The notes: generated by a model from the sequence alone, not told the origin. 35,736 bases of DNA from Pseudomonadota bacterium (GCA_023431205.1 JAEYXQ010000147.1:1-35736); one strand, 5' to 3'; counted from the stretch's first letter, positions 7,692 to 15,964 are shown. Numbers and translations are program-made.

Positions 7692-7720
7692 GGCCTCGGT
7701 TCTATTGTCCTGTTGAACTC

Positions 7721-8022
7721 CACCCCTGCCGCCCCCCTCCCTGCCCTCCCCGCAAGGGGGAGGGTGGCTGCGGTGAGCGTGGCGAAAGCTCGCCATACCA
7801 TCAGGGTGACAAATCGGCACAACGGAGTGGAGTTCACCCTCCCCCTTGCGGCGAGGGTAGGGAGGGGGTCGGCAGGAGTGGTGCCCTCCTTCCTCTCCCC
7901 TCGGGGACAGGTCGCCCCGAAGGGCGGGTGAGGGGTGTCCCCCGCATCAGCCGGCGGTTGCGGGGGGAATCCCCCTCATCCGGCGCTACGCGCCACCTTC
8001 TCCCCGAGGGGGAGAAGAAGGG
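7721..8022. repeat. Inverted GC-rich repeats filling the gap after the anti-sigma gene
   Basis: The 333-base gap between the anti-sigma gene and lldD has no gene. The 46-base arm at 7721-7766 and the arm at 7835-7880 are reverse complements at 42 of 46 positions, separated by 68 bases. Two further units follow: one at about 7893-7939 with CCTCTCCCC and GTGAGGGGTG ends, and one at about 7968-8022 with CTTCTCCCC facing GGGGAGAAG and an inner GGCGC-TAC-GCGCC hairpin. The same family occurs near 1190-1456, 13918-13946 and 18305-18363. The paired arms could form one large cruciform or RNA hairpin that ends both converging transcripts. Confidence 0.8.
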
Positions 8023-8024
8023 GT

Positions 8025-9209
8025 TTAGTGGCTGCTTACCGGCACCACCCGCGGGGGAAAATCCACCGAGTAGATGTTGTGCGGGCCGACGTCGTGGATG
8101 TCGCGCTCGCCGCACAGGGCCATGGTGATGTCGAGTTCGCGCCGGATGATCTCCAGAGCCCGGGTGACGCCGGCCTCGCCGCCAGCACCGAGCCCCCAGA
8201 GGAACGCGCGGCCGATGAAGGTGCCCTTGGCGCCCAGTGCCATGGCCTTGAGCACGTCCTGGCCGGAGCGGATGCCGCCGTCGAGATAGACGTCGGTGAG
8301 GTGGCCTACGGCGGCGACGATCTCGGGCAGCACCCGGATCGAGGAGGGGGCGCCGTCGAGCTGGCGGCCGCCATGGTTGGAAACGATGATGCCGTCGGCA
8401 CCATGGGCGACGGCGGCGCGCGCATCGTCGGCATCGAGGATGCCCTTGACGATCACCGGACCGCCGAACCGCTCCTTGACCCAGCCGATCTCCTTCCAGC
8501 TCAACGCCGGATCGAACTGCGACGAGGTCCATGCCGAAAGCTTGGTCAGGTCGCCCGCTGCGTCGACATGGCCGACGATGTTGCGGAAGGTGTGCCGCCG
8601 CGTACCCAGCATCTGCATGGCCCAGCGCGGCTTGACCATCATCTCGAACACGAATTTTGGCGTGAACTTGGGCGGGGCGGACATGCCGTTGCGCAGATCC
8701 TTGTGGCGCTGGCCGAGGATCTGCAGGTCCATGGTGAGGACCAGCGCCGAACACTTGGCCGCCTTGGCGCGGTCGATCAGCCGCTCGATGAAGCCGCGAT
8801 CGCGCATCATGTAGAGCTGAAACCAGAAGGGCTTCGAGCTGTTCTCGGCGACGTCCTCGATCGAGCAGATGCTCATGGTCGAGAGCGTGAACGGCACGCC
8901 GAACTTCTCGGCCGCCCGCGCCGCCTTGATCTCGCCGTCGGCGCTCTGCATGCCGGTGAAGCCGGTCGGCGCCAGGGCCACCGGCATCGACGCCGGCTCG
9001 CCGGTCATGGTGGTGGCAAGAGTGCGCCCCTCCATGTTCACCGCCACCCGCTGGCGCAGGGAGATCCTGCGGAAATCCTCGGTGTTGGCGCGGTAGGTGC
9101 TCTCGGTCCAGGCGCCGCTGTCGGCATAGTCGAAGAACTGTTTGGGCACCTTGCGACGCGCCTCGGCCATCAGCTCGTCGATGGTCAGGAATCGCTCGAG
9201 ATTGGCCAT
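8025..9209 (-). CDS. lldD: FMN-dependent L-lactate dehydrogenase, LldD type
   Basis: This enzyme oxidises L-lactate (or a related L-2-hydroxyacid) to the 2-oxoacid and passes electrons to the respiratory chain. The 394-residue protein has the FMN hydroxyacid-dehydrogenase barrel: LAPTGFTGMQ, the FWFQLYMMRD strand, ALVLTMDLQILGQRHKDLRNG and the active-site SNHGGRQLDG, with the catalytic His near 279, followed by the FMN-phosphate segment YLDGGIRSGQD. The M(x)KPRWAMQMLGTRRHTFRNIVGH stretch is typical of LldD rather than glycolate oxidases. The start is set at 9209 (GGAG 7 bases upstream); upstream codons include the operator. Its promoter carries the palindrome of the sugar-acid locus, which suggests that it disposes of lactate made by that pathway. 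Confidence 0.9.
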   Translation of the reverse strand: MANLERFLTIDELMAEARRKVPKQFFDYADSGAWTESTYRANTEDFRRISLRQRVAVNMEGRTLATTMTGEPASMPVALAPTGFTGMQSADGEIKAARAAEKFGVPFTLSTMSICSIEDVAENSSKPFWFQLYMMRDRGFIERLIDRAKAAKCSALVLTMDLQILGQRHKDLRNGMSAPPKFTPKFVFEMMVKPRWAMQMLGTRRHTFRNIVGHVDAAGDLTKLSAWTSSQFDPALSWKEIGWVKERFGGPVIVKGILDADDARAAVAHGADGIIVSNHGGRQLDGAPSSIRVLPEIVAAVGHLTDVYLDGGIRSGQDVLKAMALGAKGTFIGRAFLWGLGAGGEAGVTRALEIIRRELDITMALCGERDIHDVGPHNIYSVDFPPRVVPVSSH

Positions 9210-9234
9210 GACGGACTCCGGGATATCGCCCGGT

Positions 9235-9263
9235 GCCGTAGCAACTAACATGTTAGTCGTCAA
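9235..9263 (-). promoter_or_regulatory. lldD promoter with perfect palindromic operator in its spacer
   Basis: On the minus strand, TTGACG (9263-9258) is followed after 17 bases by TACGGC (9240-9235). The spacer contains the perfect 14-bp palindrome ACTAACATGTTAGT (9244-9257). The -10 is weak, but the same layout recurs at 17215-17243. The operator is probably bound by the GntR regulator at 16000. It also lies upstream of the divergent tctC, which it may control as well. Confidence 0.6.
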
Positions 9264-9397
9264 TGCGCGGAGACATTTGGTCGATTGACGCTGTGAAGCA
9301 AAGTTGATCAGCTATCGGCACGTCCGATCCGATGAGGCGGGCGATAGCAAACGCGGCGGGCACGATCCTTGTGCCGAACGCCGACGGGAGGTTACCA

Positions 9398-10354
9398 ATG
9401 AACATCAAGACGCTCGTTGCATCCGCAACAATGGCGCTCGCCTTTTCGGCCGGCGCTGCCCAGGCTCAGGTCAATGTCATGCTGCCCGCCAATCCGGGCG
9501 GTGGCTGGGACTCGACCGGCCGGCAGGCCTTCGAGGCGCTCAATGCATCCGGCCTCTATACCGGTGGCGTCAACTTCACCAACACCGGTGGTGCCGGTGG
9601 CACCGTGGGCCTGGCCGAGTTCCTCGGCACCTCGAGCGGCCAGCCCGATGCGCTCGCCGTGTTCGGCGCCATCACCGTGGGCGCGATCGAGCTCAACGAT
9701 TCCCCGATCAACCTTGCCGAGTTCCGTCCGGTAGCGCGCCTCACGGCTGAATACCTGGTGATCGCGGTGGCGGCAGACGCGCCCTACGAGACGCTCGCCG
9801 ACCTGGTCGAGGCGCTGAAGGCCGATCCGGGTGCCGTGCCCGTTGGTGGCGGCTCCGCCGGTGGCGTCGACCACATCGCCCTGGCGCTCCTGGCGCAGGA
9901 AGGCGACGTGGCGGTCGCCGACCTCAACTACATCCCGCAGGCCTCGGGCGCCGAGACCGTGACCGGCATCGTCAACGGTACGCTGGTCGCCGGCATCTCC
10001 GGCACCTCCGAGTTCGCCCAGTTCGCCGACCAGGGCCGCATCAAGCTGCTCGGCGTCACCTCCGCCGAGCGCCGCGAGAACCTGCCCGACGTGCCGACCT
10101 TCGCCGAAGCCGGCTACAATGTCGAACTGGCCAACTGGCGCGGTATCCTTGCCGCTCCGGGTGCTCCGGACGACAACTACCAGCAGTGGGTGGATACCTT
10201 CACCAAGCTGAGCCAGACCGAGGAATGGAAGCAGGTGCTCGCCACCCAGGGCTGGGAGGACTACTTCCTCGCCGGTGAAGAGTTCGGTGCCTTCATTGCC
10301 GAAGAAACCGAGCGCCAGGGTCAGATCCTGAGGGACGCCGGCCTTGTCGACTGA
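9398..10354 (+). CDS. tctC: Tripartite tricarboxylate transporter binding protein, TctC family
   Basis: This is the periplasmic receptor of a tripartite tricarboxylate transporter (TTT). The 318-residue protein opens with a clear signal peptide, MNIKTLVASATMALAFSAGAAQAQ. The family motif VMLPANPGGGWDSTGRQ binds the ligand carboxylate, and FTNTGGAGGTVGLAEFL and the GSAGGVDHIALALLA region follow. The start is at 9398, with GGGAGG 6 bases upstream. TTT receptors usually bind carboxylates, and the surrounding enzymes suggest a sugar acid such as fuconate. The leader from the operator to the start is about 140 bases, and no strong plus-strand promoter is obvious in it. Confidence 0.93.
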   Translation: MNIKTLVASATMALAFSAGAAQAQVNVMLPANPGGGWDSTGRQAFEALNASGLYTGGVNFTNTGGAGGTVGLAEFLGTSSGQPDALAVFGAITVGAIELNDSPINLAEFRPVARLTAEYLVIAVAADAPYETLADLVEALKADPGAVPVGGGSAGGVDHIALALLAQEGDVAVADLNYIPQASGAETVTGIVNGTLVAGISGTSEFAQFADQGRIKLLGVTSAERRENLPDVPTFAEAGYNVELANWRGILAAPGAPDDNYQQWVDTFTKLSQTEEWKQVLATQGWEDYFLAGEEFGAFIAEETERQGQILRDAGLVD

Positions 10355-10889
10355 TCGGCCCACGGGCTCAAACGGGGGGAGCGGCCAGCAGGCCGCTCCT
10401 TCGCGCTTTTCGAACTGGGCGACCCGCCCGTACTGGCTGGGCGTCGGCGTTGCGCTGCTCGGCGCCGTCTGGCTCTGGGGGGCATCGAGCCTGCCGCAGG
10501 GCGCCCGCTATGCCGCCGTCGGCCCGGGTCTGTTCGTCACCATGGCCGGCCTCGGCCTCCTCATTCTCGGGGTGATCCTGGTGGTGCAGGTTTCGCGCGG
10601 CGAGACCTTCCAGCCGCAGGACGCCGAAGACGCCAGCGGCGACCAGCCGATGGACAAGCGCGCCTTCATCACCGCGCTGCTTGCCGTGTTCCTGCCGGTT
10701 GCGGCCGCCAAGACCGTGGGCCTGCCGCTGATCGCGAGCCTCAGCTTCATGCTGGTGGCGCGCGCCTTCGGCTCGACCCGCTGGTGGCTTGACCTGATCA
10801 CCGGCCTGGTGCTCTGCACCGCCGCCTATTTCCTGTTCACGCGGCTGGGGTTGCAGCTCGGCCGTTTCTTCCCGCCGCTGGGGTTCTGA
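10344..10889 (+). CDS. tctB: Tripartite tricarboxylate transporter small permease, TctB family
   Basis: This is the small membrane subunit of the TTT system, 181 residues with about four to five hydrophobic segments (about 32-50, 60-82, 108-125, 128-145, 150-170). As usual for TctB, sequence conservation is low, and assignment rests on size, hydropathy and position between tctC and tctA. It starts at TTG 10344, inside the end of tctC (11 bases of overlap), with AGGGA 8 bases upstream. A charged cytoplasmic loop (ETFQPQDAEDASGDQPMDKR) splits the protein. Confidence 0.88.
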   Translation: MSTDRPTGSNGGSGQQAAPSRFSNWATRPYWLGVGVALLGAVWLWGASSLPQGARYAAVGPGLFVTMAGLGLLILGVILVVQVSRGETFQPQDAEDASGDQPMDKRAFITALLAVFLPVAAAKTVGLPLIASLSFMLVARAFGSTRWWLDLITGLVLCTAAYFLFTRLGLQLGRFFPPLGF

Positions 10890-10892
10890 GCC

Positions 10893-12380
10893 TTGGAAAC
10901 CTTTGACCTGCTGCTGCACGGCTTTTCCGTCGCCCTGCAGCCAACCAACCTAATGTGGGCCCTGGTCGGCTCGCTGCTCGGCACCATGATCGGCATCCTG
11001 CCCGGCATTGGGCCGGCGCTGACCATCGCGCTGCTCCTGCCGGTGACGACGCAACTGGCACCCACCGCCGCCTTCATCATGTTCGCCGGCGTCCTCTACG
11101 GCGCCATGTATGGCGGCTCGACCACCTCGATCCTGCTCAACACCCCGGGCGAAGCCGGCTCGATGATGACGGCGCTCGAAGGCAACAAGATGGCCCGCGC
11201 CGGCCGCGGCGCCGCAGCGCTTGCCACCGCCGCCATCGGCTCGTTCGTTGCCGGCACCATCGCCACGCTGTGCCTGACCTTTGCCGCTCCGGCGATTGCG
11301 GAACTGGCCTTCTATTTCAAGCCGACCGACTATTTCGCCCTGACCATCCTCGCCTTCACCTCGGTGGCGGTGGTGATGGGGACAAGCCGCGTGCGCGGCT
11401 TCATCTCGCTGTTCCTCGGGCTGGCGCTCGCCGTGGTCGGGATCGACGCCATGTCCGGCCAGCCGCGGCTGACCTTCGGGCAGATGGACCTCCTGCGCGG
11501 CATCAACCTGGCGGTGGTGCTGGTGGCGCTGTTCGCGGTCGGCGAAATCCTGTTCGTTGCCAGCCGCTACCGGCACAGCTCGGGCGAAATCGCCCGCACC
11601 AAGGGCTTTGCCCGGATGTCGGGCCAGGATTTCCGCCGCTCGTTCTGGCCGTGGATCCGCGGCACGGTGATCGGCTTCCCCATGGGGGCGCTGCCCGGTG
11701 GTGGCACCGAAATCCCGACCATGCTGAGCTATACGCTGGAGCGGAAGCTTTCCAAGCATCGCGACGAGTTCGGCAAGGGCGCCATCGAGGGCGTGGCCGG
11801 TCCGGAAGCCGCCAACAATGCCGCCGCCGCCGGTATCCTGGTGCCGCTCTTGACGCTCGGCCTGCCCACCTCGGCTACCGCCGCGGTGCTGCTCGCGGCC
11901 TTCCAGAACTATGGCCTTCAGCCCGGGCCGTTCCTGTTCACCTCCAACCCCGAACTGGTCTGGGGGCTGATTGCCTCGCTCTATGTTGGCAACATCATGC
12001 TGCTGGTGCTGAACCTGCCACTGGTGGGGGTGTGGGTGCAGCTGCTGCGCATTCCGCGGCCGCAGCTTTATGCCGGCATCCTGGTGTTCGCGCTGATCGG
12101 CATCTGGGGCCTGGCGCAATCGTGGATGGACCTCCTGATCATGGGCCTGATGGGGCTCGTCGGCTACATCATGCGCGTCTACGACTTCCCTATCGCCCCG
12201 GTGCTGATCGGGCTGATCCTCGGGCCGATGGCCGAGAACAACCTGCGCACGGCGCTCGCTGCCGGCCAGGGCAATCCGATGGTGCTGGTGTCGACGCCGA
12301 TGTCGATCACCTTCCTGGTGCTGGCGGTGCTGTTCCTTGCCGTGCCGCCGCTGCTGCGGCGCCTGAAGGCCAGCGCATGA
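10893..12380 (+). CDS. tctA: Tripartite tricarboxylate transporter large permease, TctA family
   Basis: This is the large transport subunit of the TTT system, 495 residues with about 12 membrane segments. It carries both inverted halves of the family signature: GTMIGILPGIGPALTIALLLP with YGAMYGGSTTSILLNTPGE in the first half, and GFPMGALPGGGTEIPTMLSY with EGVAGPEAANNAAAAGILVPLLTLGLP in the second. It starts at TTG 10893, three bases after the tctB stop. Its own stop overlaps the lactonase start as ATGA, which ties transport to the first catabolic enzyme. Confidence 0.95.
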   Translation: METFDLLLHGFSVALQPTNLMWALVGSLLGTMIGILPGIGPALTIALLLPVTTQLAPTAAFIMFAGVLYGAMYGGSTTSILLNTPGEAGSMMTALEGNKMARAGRGAAALATAAIGSFVAGTIATLCLTFAAPAIAELAFYFKPTDYFALTILAFTSVAVVMGTSRVRGFISLFLGLALAVVGIDAMSGQPRLTFGQMDLLRGINLAVVLVALFAVGEILFVASRYRHSSGEIARTKGFARMSGQDFRRSFWPWIRGTVIGFPMGALPGGGTEIPTMLSYTLERKLSKHRDEFGKGAIEGVAGPEAANNAAAAGILVPLLTLGLPTSATAAVLLAAFQNYGLQPGPFLFTSNPELVWGLIASLYVGNIMLLVLNLPLVGVWVQLLRIPRPQLYAGILVFALIGIWGLAQSWMDLLIMGLMGLVGYIMRVYDFPIAPVLIGLILGPMAENNLRTALAAGQGNPMVLVSTPMSITFLVLAVLFLAVPPLLRRLKASA

Positions 12381-13309
12381 GAAAGACCGGCGACATGATC
12401 CCGTCGGAAGAAGCGATCGAGCACCTCGATCGCCGCTTCCACGACATCGCCATCGGCATCGCCACCCTCGACGTGCTCCATGACGGCTGCCGCTGGACCG
12501 AAGGTCCGGTGTGGTTCGGCGACCTCGACATGCTCCTGTTCAGCGACATCCCCAACAACCGGATGCTGAGCTATGTGCCGGGGCTTGGGGTGACGCCGTT
12601 CCGCTCGCCCTCGAACTTCGTCAACGGCAACACCCGCGACCGGGAGGGGCGGCTGATCTCGTGCTCGCACGGCGCCCGCGCCGTGCTCAGGACCGAGTGG
12701 GACGGCACCATCACCACGCTGGTCGACCGCTTCGAGGGCAAGCGCCTCAACTCGCCCAATGACGTAGTGGTGAAGTCCGACGGCACCATCTGGTTCACCG
12801 ATCCGCCCTACGGCATTCTCTCCGACTACGAGGGCTACAAGAGCGAGCAGGAGCAGGCGCGCTGCAACGTGTTCCGCTTCAATCCGGCGGATGGCGCGCT
12901 GACCGTCGTGGCCGACGACCTGCTCAAGCCCAACGGGCTCGCCTTCTCGCCCGACGAATCCATCCTCTATGTCTCCGACACCGGCCGCAGCCACGACCCG
13001 GACGCGCCGCAGCAGATCCGCGCCTATGACGTCGATGGGGCGAAGCTGCGCAACAGCCGCGTGTTCACCCTGGTCGACAGCGGCGCCTCGGATGGTTTCC
13101 GGCTCGACACCGAAGGGCGTATCTGGACCAGCGCCGGCCCGGGGGTGAACGTCTATGACCCTGCCGGGGAGTTGCTGGGCCGGATCAAGACCGGCGCCAA
13201 GACCTCCAACGTTTGCTTCGGCGGCGCGCGGCGGAACCGGCTCTACATCACCTGCTCGCAGTACCTGATGGCGATCTCGGTTGCCGCCACGGGGCTGCAG
13301 CGCCCTTGA
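12377..13309 (+). CDS. SMP-30/gluconolactonase-family lactonase
   Basis: This 310-residue beta-propeller enzyme is expected to hydrolyse a sugar lactone to the free acid using a divalent metal. The conserved ligands are visible: Glu42 (WTEGPVW), Asn128 (NSPNDVVV), Asn186 (KPNGLAFSPDES) and Asp239 (SDGFRLDTEG). There is no signal peptide, so it acts in the cytoplasm. In this locus its likely substrate is the lactone made by an aldose dehydrogenase, such as fuconolactone, but the family is broad and other aldonolactones are possible. ATG at 12377 overlaps the tctA stop; an alternative ATG lies at 12395. Confidence 0.88.
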   Translation: MRKTGDMIPSEEAIEHLDRRFHDIAIGIATLDVLHDGCRWTEGPVWFGDLDMLLFSDIPNNRMLSYVPGLGVTPFRSPSNFVNGNTRDREGRLISCSHGARAVLRTEWDGTITTLVDRFEGKRLNSPNDVVVKSDGTIWFTDPPYGILSDYEGYKSEQEQARCNVFRFNPADGALTVVADDLLKPNGLAFSPDESILYVSDTGRSHDPDAPQQIRAYDVDGAKLRNSRVFTLVDSGASDGFRLDTEGRIWTSAGPGVNVYDPAGELLGRIKTGAKTSNVCFGGARRNRLYITCSQYLMAISVAATGLQRP

Positions 13310-13935
13310 TCGAACCGGAGCGGTTCATCCGCGAGCACCTGCGGCTGGCGCCGGTGGCCGGGGTGGCGGAGGTGCAGCTCTACCAGGCGCATGCCGGCAG
13401 CCGGCTGTCGCGGCTGGGGCGCGACGAGCCGCCCTACTGGGCCTACCCCTGGGGCGGCGGCGTGGTGCTGGCGCAGTATCTGCACCACCATCCGGAGCTG
13501 GTGGCGGGCCGGCGCGTGCTGGACCTTGGAGCCGGGTCGGGGCTGGTGGGGATCGTTGCGGCAAGGCTCGGCGCAAGGGTGTCGGCTGCGGAGATCGATC
13601 CGTTCGCAGTGGCGGCAATCGGGCTCAATGCGGCGGCGAACGGGGTGGCGGTGCCGCTGGTCGATGTGGATATCGACGGGCTGCCCCCGACCGGGTTCGA
13701 CCTGATCCTGGGCGGCGACGTGTTCTACCTGCCCGAGGTCGCGGCGCGCATGCTGCCGTTTCTCCAGCGCTGCCAGGCGGCCGGTGTGGAGGCGCTTATA
13801 GGCGACCCGCAGCGGCGGGACCTGCCGGTCGCAGCGCTCGAGCCGGTGTTCCAGACAACGGTGACTGATATGGGCGGGGTGAAGCGCGAGGCCGGGGTGT
13901 ACCGGCTCAGGAGCCCCCACCCAGCCTCCCCCTGA
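13306..13935 (+). CDS. Class I SAM-dependent methyltransferase, ETFB-lysine-methyltransferase-like
   Basis: This 209-residue protein has the Rossmann SAM-binding signature VLDLGAGSGLVGIVAARLGA followed by the acidic end of strand 2 (AAEIDPFA). An N-terminal PYWAYPWGGGVVLAQYL and the GGDVFYLPEVAARM motif match the METTL20/ETFB lysine methyltransferase and nicotinamide-methylase-like group. A protein-lysine target is therefore plausible, but the substrate is not proven. It starts at TTG 13306, overlapping the lactonase stop as TTGA. The last residues (SPHPASP) and the stop lie inside a GC-rich repeat unit, so the C-terminus was probably reshaped by the repeat. Any metabolic link to the locus is unclear. 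Confidence 0.8.
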   Translation: MIEPERFIREHLRLAPVAGVAEVQLYQAHAGSRLSRLGRDEPPYWAYPWGGGVVLAQYLHHHPELVAGRRVLDLGAGSGLVGIVAARLGARVSAAEIDPFAVAAIGLNAAANGVAVPLVDVDIDGLPPTGFDLILGGDVFYLPEVAARMLPFLQRCQAAGVEALIGDPQRRDLPVAALEPVFQTTVTDMGGVKREAGVYRLRSPHPASP

Positions 13936-13946
13936 GGGGGGGGGGG
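13918..13946. repeat. Palindromic repeat unit with an 11-base G run
   Basis: CCTCCCCCT-GAGGGGG is a unit of the repeat family seen elsewhere in the window. It includes the methyltransferase stop codon. It is followed by G at every position from 13936 to 13946, a tract prone to slippage and to assembly error. It lies between convergent genes. Confidence 0.6.
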
Positions 13947-14007
13947 CGGATCGAGTTAGCCCCCAGCCCCCGCGACGCCATCTTGGCCGGGCGGCGCTTG
14001 GGCGCGT

Positions 14008-14343
14008 CTAGCGCGTGGCGCGCGGCTTCTTCGGCTTTGGCGAGGGGAGCGCGTCGGCGGTGGTCCGCACCAGGGCGGCGAGCCAGTCGGCGTCGTCCCA
14101 GCGGTCGCCATTGATCAGGAAGTACAGCTTCGAGCCAGGATAGGCCTCGGCCTCGGTGACGTCGCCGAGCCAGGCGCGGCCCTGGTCGGTCGGCTTGATG
14201 AACAGCTGGTCGTCGCAGACGAAGGCGACGACCTTGCCGTCGCAATAAAGCCCGTACTCGCCGAACATCCTGCGCGCGGTCATGCTGCCGGCGCCGGCGG
14301 CCTGTTCGAGCAGGTAGTCGACGGTGCGCTGCTGCGTGCTCAC
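14008..14343 (-). CDS. TfoX N-terminal-domain protein
   Basis: This small protein (111 residues) contains a TfoX_N domain: SMTARRMFGEYGLYCDGKVVAFVCDDQLFIKPT, then the YPGSKLYFLINGDRWDDADWLAALV helix-containing end. The C-terminus is basic (KPKKPRATR). TfoX_N proteins are named after the competence regulator, but stand-alone versions in alphaproteobacteria have no defined role. It starts at GTG 14343, sharing GTGA with the stop of the UxaA-type dehydratase, so it is translated from the same message. Confidence 0.82.
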   Translation of the reverse strand: MSTQQRTVDYLLEQAAGAGSMTARRMFGEYGLYCDGKVVAFVCDDQLFIKPTDQGRAWLGDVTEAEAYPGSKLYFLINGDRWDDADWLAALVRTTADALPSPKPKKPRATR

Positions 14344-15890
14344 ATCACCGCACCGACCTGCCAGGGCACGAACTCGTTGTCGCCATAGCCGAGCGCCTCG
14401 GACTTGGTCTCCTCCCCCGAGGCGACACGCAGCATCAGCTCGAAGATCTCGCGGCCCTTGTCCTCGATGGAGACGCCGTCGATGATGTCGCCGCAGTTGA
14501 CGTCCATGTCGTCGGTCATGCGGGCATAGACCTCGGAGTTGGTGGCGAGCTTGATCGAGGGCACCGGCTTGCAGCCATAGGCCGAGCCGCGACCGGTGGT
14601 GAAGGCGAGGATGTTGGCGCCGCCCGCCACCTGTCCGGTGGCCGACACCGGATCGAAGCCGGGGGTGTCCATGAACACAAAGCCCTTCTCGGTCACCGGC
14701 TCGGCATATTCGTAAACCGCGGTCAGCGGCGTGGTGCCGCCCTTGGCGGCAGCGCCGAGGGATTTTTCCAGAATGGTGGTGAGCCCGCCGAGCTTGTTGC
14801 CGGGGGAGGGATTGTTGTTCATCTCGCCGCGGTTGCGCTGGGTGTAGTCTTCCCACCAGTGGATGCGCTCGATCAGTTTCTCGCCCACTTCGCGCGACAC
14901 GGCGCGGCGGGTCAGCAGGTGCTCGGCGCCGTAGATCTCGGGCGTCTCGCTCAGGATCGCGGTGCCGCCATGGCGCACCAGCAGGTCGGCGGCTGCGCCC
15001 AGGGCCGGATTGGCGGTGATGCCGGAATAGCCGTCCGAGCCGCCGCACTGCAGCGCCAGCGTCAGGTGCGAGGCATCGACGGTCTGGCGCTTGGCCGCCG
15101 CGGCCACGGGCAGCATCTCCTTGATGCGCTCGACGCCCCAGTCGATCATCTTCTGGGTGCCGCCGATCTCCTGGATGGTCATGGTCTGGAAGGTGTCGCT
15201 GTCGGCGATGCCGTAGTGCTCCTTCATCCGGCCGATCTGGAAAGCCTCGCAGCCCAGCCCGACCAGGAGCGCGGCCCCGAGATTGGGGTTGGCGGTATAG
15301 CCCCACTGGGTGCGGCGGAAGATCTGGTAGCCTTCGCCATCGATCTCCATGGCGCAGCCGGAGCCGTGGACGAACGGGATGACGCCGTCGATTTCGGGAT
15401 AGTCTTCGAGGATGCCGGAACGGTTGATGGCTTCGGCCATGAACTTGGCAACGGTGGCCGAACAGTTCACCGAGGTCAGGATGCCGATATAGTTGCGGGT
15501 GCCGACCTTGCCATTGGCGCGGACATAGCCCTCGAAGGTGGCGCGCTCGGCAAGCGGCACCATGTCGACCGGCATCACGCCTTCGCTGAACTGGTAGTCG
15601 CGGGCAATGGTGCCGTCGCCGGCGCCCATGCCGCAATTGTGCTCGTGCACCCAGTCCCCGGGCTCGATCGCATCCTTGGCGAAGCCGATGATCTGGCCGA
15701 ACTTGAGCACCGCCTCACCGGCCCGGATCGGGCGGGTGGCGAACTTATGCCCGCGGGGGACGCGGCGGCGTATGGTGACACCCTGCGGGGTCTCGGCTCC
15801 CACTTCGAGATTGCTGAGCGCCACCGCGATGTTGTCGGTGGTGTTCAGCACCAGGGTCTTTGCCTCGGGGCGGGTCATGGTCTCGGACAT
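14340..15890 (-). CDS. uxaA: UxaA-family sugar-acid dehydratase
   Basis: This 516-residue protein combines the small N-terminal SAF domain (about 20-95, including VHEHNCGMGAGDG) with the large altronate/galactarate dehydratase domain that begins at GYVRANGKVGTRNYIGIL. Conserved blocks include LALQCGGSDGYSGITANPALG, HWWEDYTQRN and TTGRGSAYGCKPVPSIKLATN. The family removes water from aldonic or aldaric acids to give 2-keto-3-deoxy acids. In this locus the substrate could be fuconate, galactonate or altronate; the sequence does not decide. The start at 15890 omits upstream codons that would run into the operator; ATG at 15878 is an alternative. The gene diverges from the GntR regulator. Confidence 0.9.
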   Translation of the reverse strand: MSETMTRPEAKTLVLNTTDNIAVALSNLEVGAETPQGVTIRRRVPRGHKFATRPIRAGEAVLKFGQIIGFAKDAIEPGDWVHEHNCGMGAGDGTIARDYQFSEGVMPVDMVPLAERATFEGYVRANGKVGTRNYIGILTSVNCSATVAKFMAEAINRSGILEDYPEIDGVIPFVHGSGCAMEIDGEGYQIFRRTQWGYTANPNLGAALLVGLGCEAFQIGRMKEHYGIADSDTFQTMTIQEIGGTQKMIDWGVERIKEMLPVAAAAKRQTVDASHLTLALQCGGSDGYSGITANPALGAAADLLVRHGGTAILSETPEIYGAEHLLTRRAVSREVGEKLIERIHWWEDYTQRNRGEMNNNPSPGNKLGGLTTILEKSLGAAAKGGTTPLTAVYEYAEPVTEKGFVFMDTPGFDPVSATGQVAGGANILAFTTGRGSAYGCKPVPSIKLATNSEVYARMTDDMDVNCGDIIDGVSIEDKGREIFELMLRVASGEETKSEALGYGDNEFVPWQVGAVM

Positions 15891-15964
15891 GGGGGACAGG
15901 CTCTCGGGGATCGGGGATTTACCGCAGCGTGCTTTGCCGCCATGGTGCGGCGCGGCGACGGGCG

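Noticed and set aside
9210..9263. Longer lldD start at 9263
   Set aside because: It would place the operator palindrome and promoter inside the coding region; ATG 9209 has a better ribosome site and fits the family N-terminus.
10955..12376. A long plus-strand frame that runs through tctA into the lactonase
   Set aside because: Only the part from 12377 is real (lactonase). The earlier part is the out-of-frame shadow of tctA.
14343..15636. A long minus-strand frame ending in the TfoX-like protein
   Set aside because: Upstream of 14343 it is a shadow of the UxaA dehydratase. The TfoX gene starts at GTG 14343.
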